A stretch of DNA of 14,055 nt from CAZRZN01 sp964604565. GTDB lineage: Bacteria; Pseudomonadota; Alphaproteobacteria; Rhodobacterales; Rhodobacteraceae. The stretch lies in assembly GCA_964604565.1 (NCBI GenBank), contig CAZRZN010000098.1, forward strand, positions 1 through 14,055, read 5' to 3'. Below are positions 8,052 to 14,055 of the stretch, piece after piece; positions within the stretch are counted from its first letter, which is position 1, and each line of letters starts with the position of its first letter. The notes beneath the pieces were generated by a model. That model searched no databases. It saw only the letters and a program-made list of their open reading frames with translations, and was not told the DNA's origin. Both the position numbers and the translations under genes were made by a program.

Positions 8052-10231
8052 GTTCTCCTGCCGCGCCACTGCAGAACAGCTTGCGTGATTTGCGCCACAT
8101 CCTCTGCCGCTGCAAGCGGCAGCAGCGCGCCTGGGGCGCCCCGCGCCATCGCCGTGCGCACCGCATCCCCCTGCGCCCCGAGGTCGAACACCATGACCGG
8201 CAGCCCGGTGGCCAGCGCCTCGTGGGTGGTGAAGGAAAACGTCTCCGGCCAAACCGAGGGGATCAGCCAGCAGGTGATTCCATAGCGCGCCACCAGCTCC
8301 GGCAGATCCTCGACCGCATAGCGCCCGTGCATCAACGCGGGCCGGTGCAGACGATACCCCGGGTCGATCTCCCCCAACAGCACAAGGCCGGGGTCCTGCG
8401 GCGTCAGGTGGCGGCTCAGGCGCTCCACGACGCCGGCGCCCTTGTGGGGCGCGAGATTGCCAAGGATGCCGATGACCGGCGGACCGGCGGGACAGGGCAC
8501 CCGCGGGACGGGCGCGGGCAGCTCATGCGGCGCAACCACGGTGGGCGCGCCGGGGTAGGCCTGCCGCACCAGCCCGGCAGAGGCCTGCGAAAAGCAGGTC
8601 ACCTGATCCGCGGCATAAAGCAGCCGACCCCAATCGGCCCGCCAGCGCGACAAGGGCACCCCAGCGCCATCGGGACGACGCGTAGCATGGCGCGGAGAGG
8701 CGGTCTGCGGATCGGGCAGGCCTTTCCAGCGCTCGCCCGCCTCCAGCAGAGAGGCTGTCGGCGACAGCGGGAAATAATCGTGGATCAGCACTTCGAGCCC
8801 GTCGCGGGGCCCGCGCAGCGACATCATCAGATCGGGCAGGGTGATCGGGTCCGGATCGCCCACCCCGCAGGCATAGATCAACCGCCGCCGGGTCACCGGC
8901 GCCAGCAGCTGTCCGATCAGGTCGGCGCTGCCGGTGCCGCCCGCTGTCACACCTGCGGTGCCATCGGGCCGCGCGCGCCAGAGTTCCACCGTGAAACGAA
9001 AGACCCCACCGACGCGGATCACCAGCGCCGCGCCGCCTTGTGCGAGATCTGCGACGAGGCGGCGCTGCAGATCGACTTCGGCACCACCGCCCATGGAATG
9101 CGCCATGTAGACGGGCAGGGGGCCGGGGCGGGTCGCCTCGATTTCGGCCAGGCCAAGCGCGATCCTTGCAGTCACCAGAGGATCGCGGCGCAGGAACCCG
9201 TGCACCTCCGCGTCAAAGCGCGGATAGCGACGGGTGAGCAGCGCGCTGTTGCGGACGATCAGCGCGCGCTTGCGTTCGGACCCAAAGCTTTTCCCGCCCA
9301 TATGTGCAACAAAGAGATCCGGCACATAGACATGTATCAAACCGGCCGCGGCGGTTTTCTGGCACCAGTCCACTTCTTCGCCGTATCCCGGGGCAAAGGC
9401 GTCGTCAAAGGCCGGCTCCAGGACCAGCGCTCTTGGTGCAAGCGCCATGCAGAACCCCACGCCAGAGGGCGCGGCGACCCGGACCCGCCCGTCCAGCGTC
9501 GCGGCAGTGCGGTCCACCAGCGCCGCCACCTCGGGCGTGATATCCCGCGCCCGTCCCGGTTCGGGGACCGAGCCGAGTTCGGCATCGTTCGACAGCGGCG
9601 TGACGGACCCCACGCGCGGATCCTCCCAGATCGGGCGCAGCAGTCGGGACGCCCAGCCCTCGGGCAGAAAGGCATCGGTGTTCAGCAGCACCACCGGGTC
9701 GTCGGGCCAGTCCCGTGCCGCCGCCAGCCCCCGATTGGCGGCCCCGACAAAACCGAGGTTTTCAGGCATCTCCAGCAGCAACGCCTGCGGATGCCGCGCA
9801 GTCCAGTCACGCAGGACAGGCAGAACCTCCGGGTCGGGCGAGGCATCGTCGACGATCACGATCCGCCAGGGAATGTCGGTATGCCGGGCCACGCGGTCCA
9901 GCGCCTCGCGGGTCAGGTCCAGCCCGTCATGGACCGGCATGATCAGCGTGACGGCAGCCTCCGCGGGCGGGCACGCCCTGACCGGACCGCGAAAGAGATC
10001 GGCGGTCAGGGCCACAGGGGCAGGACCGGACAAATCCAGCAATTGCTTTACCCGGGCGCGGGCGGCGGGGTCCCGATGGCGCGCCCAGCGGAGCGCGGAA
10101 GGCAGGGCGCCGATCCCGGCCGCCAGAAACCCCGGGACAAGGCGCAGCCGGGCGCAACGCGGGCAGGGTGCATCCTGAGGCAGATGGTATGCGGCGTAGA
10201 TATCAAACAGCCGCCGGACGCGATGCAGCAC
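8048..10231 (-). CDS. bifunctional glycosyltransferase, GT2 domain plus GT-B (GT4-like) domain
   Basis: This 727-residue protein carries two sugar-transfer modules. A GT2 domain (about 90-312) begins AVTLIMPVHDG and has IVIVDDASPD and LLNTDA, a DxD-type site. A C-terminal half (about 370-727) has GILGNLAPHKGAG and SVWPETFSFTTHEALATGLP, the E-x7-E type nucleotide-sugar region of GT4 enzymes. Near the N-terminus, CPRC (23-26) is a possible metal pair. Such fusions usually add two successive sugars of a repeat unit. I prefer GTG at 10231, with AAGGGGG 5 nt upstream. The longest frame starts at ATG 10345, giving 765 residues, but that ATG sits inside a 26-bp palindrome and the extra 38 codons use rarer codons (ATA, TCT, GGA). 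It lies downstream of parB on the same strand and its stop overlaps the following short ORF. Confidence 0.88.
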   Translation of the reverse strand: MLHRVRRLFDIYAAYHLPQDAPCPRCARLRLVPGFLAAGIGALPSALRWARHRDPAARARVKQLLDLSGPAPVALTADLFRGPVRACPPAEAAVTLIMPVHDGLDLTREALDRVARHTDIPWRIVIVDDASPDPEVLPVLRDWTARHPQALLLEMPENLGFVGAANRGLAAARDWPDDPVVLLNTDAFLPEGWASRLLRPIWEDPRVGSVTPLSNDAELGSVPEPGRARDITPEVAALVDRTAATLDGRVRVAAPSGVGFCMALAPRALVLEPAFDDAFAPGYGEEVDWCQKTAAAGLIHVYVPDLFVAHMGGKSFGSERKRALIVRNSALLTRRYPRFDAEVHGFLRRDPLVTARIALGLAEIEATRPGPLPVYMAHSMGGGAEVDLQRRLVADLAQGGAALVIRVGGVFRFTVELWRARPDGTAGVTAGGTGSADLIGQLLAPVTRRRLIYACGVGDPDPITLPDLMMSLRGPRDGLEVLIHDYFPLSPTASLLEAGERWKGLPDPQTASPRHATRRPDGAGVPLSRWRADWGRLLYAADQVTCFSQASAGLVRQAYPGAPTVVAPHELPAPVPRVPCPAGPPVIGILGNLAPHKGAGVVERLSRHLTPQDPGLVLLGEIDPGYRLHRPALMHGRYAVEDLPELVARYGITCWLIPSVWPETFSFTTHEALATGLPVMVFDLGAQGDAVRTAMARGAPGALLPLAAAEDVAQITQAVLQWRGRRT

Positions 10232-10322
10232 GGGATCCCCCTTGAGAGTCCCACCTTGAGACTGGGTGCCTATGAACCACAGATCGCGGGGCGCTCCAAT
10301 GCCCGGCAGGGCAGTTTCGCAG

Positions 10323-10348
10323 GGGATGTTTCGCGCGCGAAACATCCC
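10323..10348. repeat. parS-like palindrome, copy 3 (longest)
   Basis: A perfect 26-bp palindrome with arms GGGATGTTTCGCG and its complement lies between parB and the large glycosyltransferase. It contains the same 16-bp core (10328-10343) as the other copies. The reading ATG TTT CGC GCG CGA AAC inside it creates an open extension of the glycosyltransferase frame that is probably not translated. Confidence 0.75.
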
Positions 10349-10420
10349 GCGGCCCCCGAAAGTCAGGGCATCCGATACCCGCCCTCCGGGAGGACGCCGC
10401 TTTCTCCGGAGACCAGAGCA

Positions 10421-11422
10421 TCAGGGGCGCCGCCTGGACAGCCAATCCTCAAGATCCGCGAGGAAAGCCTTGTCCAGATCCGCCCCGCGCAGCACGATTT
10501 CCCCTTTCGATCGCCGTTCGACACGGATCCGCGCAGGGTCCGGCGCCGGTTCGGAAGGGCTCTCTGATGGCGCGGCAGGCGCGTCCGCCGCCATCGCGCG
10601 GCGGATCAGCGCCTGTTCAGCTTCCGGTGTCTCGGCGGGCTTGTCCCGCAACATCCCGTTCAGGCGGCCTCCCAGCCCGGGGGACGCATCAATCGCCTGC
10701 GCCAGGGCCAGCCCCTGCCGTTCCCCAAGCGACCTGGGAAAGCGCAAGGCGGCCTCCAGATGCCGCACGACGGTGGTGAAACTCTTGATCTTGGACCGTT
10801 TGGCCCGCGATGCGCTGGCAAAAAGACCCCGCAGTGCCTCTGCCTCACTGTCGAACGCGCCCATTTCCACCGCTCGCATCACGATCCGGGCGCGTTCGAA
10901 ATAGCTCAAACCGACGCGGATCTCGTTCTCCTCGACCATCGCCACATAGGCTTCGGAGCTTTCCTTCGGCGCCCGGACAAGGCCCAGCACTTCCGCAAAC
11001 CGGGCATCGCCGGTCTCCTCGTGCAGCCGTTCCAGCGCAAGGCAGCGCCGCCAACCCGAGATCAGACCATAGCGGGGTCCATCGTGACCGGCACCGCGAT
11101 CCACCAGTTCAACCGCGGTCTGTTGCCCCCGGGCGCGCAGGCTTTCGATCAGCGGCTCCATATCCGCTTCATCGGCCGAGACACGATCCCGCGCCAGATA
11201 CTCGCGCTGGATATCGGCCAGCGGCACTGAAATTACCATGCGCCCGCCGGCCCGCGCCTGGGTGAGCGTGCGGGCCATCTCCTCGGCCGCTGCGGTGGCG
11301 CTGGCTTCGCGGGCGACATCCGCGATAGGGGCCCGCAGATGCATCGAGGCGGCGGATCCACTCTCAGGCGCGGGTTCCAGAAATGCGGGGTTGGCAGGGG
11401 TCAGGCGTTTGCGCTTTGCCAT
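10421..11422 (-). CDS. parB: ParB-family partition protein
   Basis: This 333-residue centromere-binding protein of a plasmid partition system would bind parS and load as a clamp. The ParB/Spo0J N-terminal domain spans about 60-175, with GWRRCLAL (123-130) at the place of the CTP-binding GxRR motif and ENEIRVGLSYFERARI (165-180) matching the conserved ENxxRxxLxxxExA segment. A helix-turn-helix region follows (about 190-235, including SRAKRSKIKSFTTVVRHLE). The C-terminal tail (RIRVERRSKGEIVLRG) should dimerise. The start at 11422 follows GGAGGAG at 6-nt spacing; an upstream in-frame ATG at 11554 is rejected because it lies in a palindrome and an intergenic element. The gene follows parA on the same strand, 153 bp downstream of its stop. 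Confidence 0.92.
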   Translation of the reverse strand: MAKRKRLTPANPAFLEPAPESGSAASMHLRAPIADVAREASATAAAEEMARTLTQARAGGRMVISVPLADIQREYLARDRVSADEADMEPLIESLRARGQQTAVELVDRGAGHDGPRYGLISGWRRCLALERLHEETGDARFAEVLGLVRAPKESSEAYVAMVEENEIRVGLSYFERARIVMRAVEMGAFDSEAEALRGLFASASRAKRSKIKSFTTVVRHLEAALRFPRSLGERQGLALAQAIDASPGLGGRLNGMLRDKPAETPEAEQALIRRAMAADAPAAPSESPSEPAPDPARIRVERRSKGEIVLRGADLDKAFLADLEDWLSRRRP

Positions 11423-11489
11423 GTCATCTCCTCCCGAGACGGATACACGTTGCCCTGCCGCGCAGGACCATGTCGCTGAGCCGGGGGGT

Positions 11490-11552
11490 TTCTTCTCTCC
11501 CCAAATACTCCCGGGGGGCCGCGCGCTCCGCGCGGCGGGGGCAGAGCCCCCC
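11490..11552. repeat. REP-like intergenic element between parA and parB
   Basis: Read on the minus strand it has GGGGG-CTCTG-CCCCC (11537-11551), then CCGCGCG-GAG-CGCGCGG (11519-11535), then GGGAGTATTTGGGGAGAG. From memory, this CTCTGCCCC...GGAGTATTTGG arrangement recurs between genes in Rhodobacterales genomes. It might end or stabilise transcripts. Only one copy is in the window. Confidence 0.45.
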
Positions 11553-11553
11553 A

Positions 11554-11573
11554 ATGTTTCGCGCGCGAAACAT
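11554..11573. repeat. parS-like palindrome, copy 4
   Basis: A perfect 20-bp palindrome, ATGTTTCGCG followed by CGCGAAACAT, lies 2 bp beyond the parA stop codon and upstream of parB. Its place inside the parAB operon is usual for a partition site. Confidence 0.75.
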
Positions 11574-11575
11574 CC

Positions 11576-12952
11576 TCATTCCGCCGCCCGGGCCATGGCG
11601 CGTTCGTCCCGCCGCCAGGCGCCGATCACCAGCGACTTGACCGCGGCCCAGGTCGCGTCGAATGTCTCGCGCCCGCGGACATAGGTCTCGCGGTTGAAAT
11701 CGCGGTAATCAGCCTCGTAGATGCCCTGCACTTGCTCGCCCGCCTGCCCGATCAGCGCGGTATAGCCTTGACGGTGCGGGGACAGCGTGGGGCCAAGATA
11801 GCTTTGCATGAGCGCCGCCAGTTCCCCCTGCTGTGCCGCGTCGTAACGCGTGACGATGGCGCGCACTGCGTCCCATTCAAAGGCCAGTCCCTCGCGCCCC
11901 AGCGCACGAGCGGCGATGTTCTCCGCCTCCTCGATCGAACCGAAGGTGGAATGCAGCATGTCGAAAAACCGCCCCGTGCTGTCGAACTCCAGAAACGATG
12001 CCCCCAGCGGCACCAGCAGGATGTCCGCCGCCGCCAGCCCGTTGATCGTCAGATATCCAAGGGCAGGGGGCGTATCGAGAAAGATCAGGTCGTAGTCATC
12101 CAGCACGCCGTCCGCCTCGAGGCTTTCGGTCAGCGCCTCCCACAGCCGCCAGCCGCGCGCGGCCATGCGCCAGACCGGGATCTGGAACTCGGCCCAGTAA
12201 AGGTTGAGTTGCGCACCGATCAGGTCGATGTTGGGCCAGTGGGTGCGCTGCACCAGATCCTGCGCGGTGACGGGAAGTGCTTCGGACAATGTGTCGTCCA
12301 GCGGCTGCGGCGCCTCGCCCCGTGCGGCGCGGGCCTGGTTGTCTGCTTGCAGGTGGCGCGCGTAATGCCGGGCCAGCAGCGGAAAGACCGTCTGCCATTC
12401 GTCCTCGACCTTGCCGCCGAAAATCGAGGTCATCGAGCCCTGGCTGTCCAGATCGATCACCAGCACCTTGTACCCATCCAGCGCCGCCGACATCGCAAGA
12501 TGCGCCGCGGTGCTGGTCTTGCCCACGCCCCCCTTGAAGTTGGCCACCGCAAGGATCTTCGCCGGCAGTCCCTTGGGGCGGTAGGGCAGGTAATTCTTGG
12601 TCTTCGATCCCTCGGCCGCGAAATGCGCGCGCAGGCGCAGCACCTCGTCGAAGGTGAACCATTTCGCCGCTCCCCTGGTTTCCGACCGGCCCTGTGGCAG
12701 ATCCGGGTTCTGCTTCAGGACCCGGCGGAAATGCCCCGTGGCCACGGGGATCAGGTAGCGGGTGATTTCCCATGTCGAAAACAGCCTCAGAGTCCGGGAA
12801 CCGTTTTCTTCCAGCCCGCGGGTGCAAAGGTCCGCGCGACCCGCCGCGCAGGCCCGCGCGATGGCGGCGAAATCCTCTGTCCGGGCGGGGGCCTCGATCT
12901 GTGTCGCAGCCAGGTCGGGGTCGATCGCGACATAGGGGGGGAGGGTGCTCAT
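11576..12952 (-). CDS. parA: ParA-family partition ATPase, type Ia
   Basis: This 458-residue ATPase would position plasmid copies by forming a gradient on the nucleoid and reacting with ParB-parS. The deviant Walker A motif is KGGVGKTS (140-147), with the signature lysine K140. VLVIDLDSQGSMTS carries the A' aspartate and LIFLDTPPALG is Walker B. An N-terminal region of about 110 residues includes a helix-turn-helix-like segment (58-90, TWEITRYLIP onwards), typical of type Ia ParA proteins that repress their own operon. The start at 12952 follows GGAAAG at 5-nt spacing. A longer frame to 13072 would run through the operator repeats and is rejected. The gene is divergent from repA. Confidence 0.94.
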   Translation of the reverse strand: MSTLPPYVAIDPDLAATQIEAPARTEDFAAIARACAAGRADLCTRGLEENGSRTLRLFSTWEITRYLIPVATGHFRRVLKQNPDLPQGRSETRGAAKWFTFDEVLRLRAHFAAEGSKTKNYLPYRPKGLPAKILAVANFKGGVGKTSTAAHLAMSAALDGYKVLVIDLDSQGSMTSIFGGKVEDEWQTVFPLLARHYARHLQADNQARAARGEAPQPLDDTLSEALPVTAQDLVQRTHWPNIDLIGAQLNLYWAEFQIPVWRMAARGWRLWEALTESLEADGVLDDYDLIFLDTPPALGYLTINGLAAADILLVPLGASFLEFDSTGRFFDMLHSTFGSIEEAENIAARALGREGLAFEWDAVRAIVTRYDAAQQGELAALMQSYLGPTLSPHRQGYTALIGQAGEQVQGIYEADYRDFNRETYVRGRETFDATWAAVKSLVIGAWRRDERAMARAAE

Positions 12953-13009
12953 GCTGACTTTCCGGGGTATGTCCTGTGATGTCCCGGGCCTTTCCGGGCG
13001 CTCTTCTTG

Positions 13010-13075
13010 GCGCATGTGCGCTCTTTTTATCAGGATACGCAAAAAAAGCGCACATGGAAGAAAAATGCGCACATG
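13010..13075. promoter_or_regulatory. operator-like triple repeat upstream of parA
   Basis: GCGCACATG occurs three times: inverted at 13013-13021 and direct at 13048-13056 and 13067-13075, the last two 19 bp apart. The first two sit in 16-bp arms ending in A/T runs (13013-13028 and 13041-13056) that pair with one mismatch around a 12-nt loop. The position between the parA start and the origin suggests the site where ParA, or RepA, represses the parAB promoter. Confidence 0.55.
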
Positions 13076-13130
13076 CCGGCAGATTTCGGGGAAAACAACC
13101 TGTTCTGTGGCAAATCTGGCCCAACTGATC

Positions 13131-13200
13131 CTGTTATATCAAGGTTAGATAATCTGTTAAGCCATGCGTTTTCGCTCAAACCCATTGGAAACATTGATCT
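13131..13200. other. AT-rich stretch, candidate unwinding element
   Basis: Only 26 of 70 bases are G or C in an otherwise GC-rich window. It lies beside the iterons and contains TTATATC and TTAGATAATC. It could be where the origin opens, or the repA promoter, or both. Confidence 0.45.
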
Positions 13201-13211
13201 TGCCGGACAGG

Positions 13212-13277
13212 GGCGACTCTGAACCCACGCTGGGGCGACTCCGATCCCCCGAGCCGGCGACTCCGGTCCCCCGAAAA
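13212..13277 (+). repeat. three 22-bp iterons
   Basis: GGCGACTC begins at 13212, 13234 and 13256, so the period is exactly 22 bp, about two helical turns. Each unit continues with a variable three-to-four-base step and then CCC(A/C)CG. Tandem repeats in helical phase beside a replication gene are typical RepA binding sites that start replication and limit copy number. Confidence 0.75.
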
Positions 13278-13280
13278 GAC

Positions 13281-13296
13281 GCGGGTCCGGACCCGC
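13281..13296. promoter_or_regulatory. 16-bp perfect palindrome next to the iterons
   Basis: GCGGGTCCGGACCCGC lies 4 bp after the last iteron and 113 bp before repA. It may be an operator at which RepA dimers repress repA, because initiators often bind iterons as monomers and an inverted repeat as dimers. Confidence 0.5.
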
Positions 13297-13313
13297 AGCA
13301 ACTGGACGCAGGT

Positions 13314-13322
13314 TGTGGATAA
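13314..13322 (-). promoter_or_regulatory. DnaA box
   Basis: TGTGGATAA is the exact reverse complement of the consensus DnaA box TTATCCACA. Placed between the iterons and repA, it suggests that host DnaA helps open this origin. Confidence 0.7.
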
Positions 13323-13336
13323 CTCTAGGCTGGGTG

Positions 13337-13359
13337 TCACTGAACCCCCGAAAGCGACT
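13337..13359 (+). repeat. degenerate fourth iteron
   Basis: CACTGAACCCCCGAAA, followed by GCGACT, resembles the second half of an iteron (CCCCCGAAA) joined to the start of another (GCGACTC). It is out of phase with the main array and may be a weak RepA site closer to the gene. Confidence 0.35.
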
Positions 13360-13409
13360 CGCGGATCAAACCGGGGCGCTGCATGGCACACCGGCGGGCA
13401 TGAGGGCAT

Positions 13410-14055
13410 ATGAGCGGTATCACCACAGGGGCAGGGGGGCTGTTGCCCGATCGTCATCCGACAGGGGACTTCTTTGTCTGCGATGTCTTCGACGCGTCAC
13501 CCAAGGATGACATCGCCTCGATGGAGCATCCGATCTTTTCGCTCTCCACCCGGCCGGACCGGCGCATCCTGCGCTATGAGCACAACGATGCGGTGGTGGA
13601 GGTCACGCCCTCGGTCAAGGGGCGCGCGACGATCCACGACAAGGACATCCTGATCTACTGCATCAGCCAGCTGATGGCGGCGGTGAACGCGGGGCGCGAG
13701 ATCTCGCGCTATATGACCCTGCGCGCGCATGACCTGCTGGTGGCGACCAACCGCGACACCTCCGGCGATGCCTATGCCCGTCTCCGCGAGGCGTTCGAGC
13801 GGTTGGCGGGCACGCGGATCACCACCAATATCGCCACCGGCGGCGAGGAGACGACGCGCGGTTTCGGCCTGATCGAGGCCTGGGAGATCGTGCGCCGGAC
13901 ACGTTCGGGGCGGATGGTATCGGTCCGGGTGGTGCTGTCGGACTGGCTGTACCGGGCGGTGCTGACCAAATCGGTGCTGACGCTGAACCGCGATTACTTT
14001 CGCCTGCGCAAACCGCTGGAGCGGCGGATCTACGAACTGGCGCGCAAGCATTGCG
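13410..14055 (+). CDS. repA: RPA-family plasmid replication initiator, partial at C-terminus
   Basis: 215 codons are visible and the gene runs off the right edge. The N-terminal part matches the replication initiator protein A family (RPA) of Rhodobacterales plasmids: SMEHPIFSLSTRPD (37-50), then VEVTPSVKGRATIHDKDILI, YCISQLMAA, and later GFGLIEAWEI. RepA would bind the iterons upstream and start replication. The ATG at 13410 follows GAGGG with a short 3-nt gap. An in-frame TGA at 13401 rules out any longer start. A 6-codon frame, ATG at 13383 to that TGA, lies just ahead and may be fortuitous. The gene is divergent from parA, with the origin region between. The missing C-terminus cannot be judged. 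Confidence 0.92.
   Translation, partial: MSGITTGAGGLLPDRHPTGDFFVCDVFDASPKDDIASMEHPIFSLSTRPDRRILRYEHNDAVVEVTPSVKGRATIHDKDILIYCISQLMAAVNAGREISRYMTLRAHDLLVATNRDTSGDAYARLREAFERLAGTRITTNIATGGEETTRGFGLIEAWEIVRRTRSGRMVSVRVVLSDWLYRAVLTKSVLTLNRDYFRLRKPLERRIYELARKHC

Noticed and set aside
7934..10567. 877-codon plus-strand ORF
   Set aside because: It is antisense to the glycosyltransferase and sulfotransferase-like genes, shows no domain, and is explained by high GC reducing stop codons.
11423..11554. Longer ParB start (44 extra residues)
   Set aside because: The extra codons cover a parS-like palindrome and a REP-like element, and GGAGGAG lies just before 11422.
12953..13072. Longer ParA start (40 extra residues)
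   Set aside because: It would translate through the GCGCACATG operator repeats, and the ATG at 12952 has its own good ribosome-binding site.
1..14055. CRISPR arrays, tRNA or rRNA genes, transposases
   Set aside because: None seen: no spaced direct repeats, no cloverleaf-like segments, and no transposase motifs on either strand.

Overview
The window is GC-rich DNA that reads as part of a plasmid or chromid from a marine-type alphaproteobacterium, most likely Rhodobacterales. The evidence is an RPA-family replication initiator beside a ParA/ParB pair, iterons and a DnaA box at the right end. The left end holds a secreted protein joining CAP, RTX and DUF4214 domains. I also see a CTCTGCCCCC...GGAGTATTTGGGG intergenic element that I associate from memory with this order. 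The organism call is an inference from gene families, not a match.

Layout from left to right: (1) 1-1734, minus, a CAP/RTX/DUF4214 secreted protein running off the left edge, with a candidate promoter near 1834-1863. (2) 1735-2243, mostly empty. (3) 2244-3170, plus, a family 2 glycosyltransferase. (4) 3551-6548, a capsule-type ABC exporter: KpsT-like ATPase and KpsE-like polysaccharide co-polymerase on minus, and KpsM-like permease divergent on plus. (5) 6883-10231, minus, a large two-domain glycosyltransferase (GT2 plus GT-B/GT4-like) followed by a sulfotransferase-like protein, apparently translationally coupled. (6) 10421-12952, minus, parA then parB. (7) 12953-13409, a control and origin region with an operator-like repeat, an AT-rich stretch, 22-bp iterons, a 16-bp palindrome and a perfect DnaA box. 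(8) 13410 to the right edge, plus, repA (3' end missing).

The replication/partition genes would maintain the replicon. The glycosyltransferases, sulfotransferase and KpsMTE-like exporter look like part of a surface polysaccharide locus, possibly making a sulfated polymer. This resembles the RepA-type 'biofilm plasmids' of roseobacters, although no rhamnose operon is in the window.

The most striking signal is a palindrome with core GTTTCGCGCGCGAAAC present four times (3473, 6771, 10328 and 11556), each time between genes. It resembles the universal ParB site but its half-sites are pushed 2 bp apart. It is probably this replicon's parS, scattered over about 8 kb into the polysaccharide genes.
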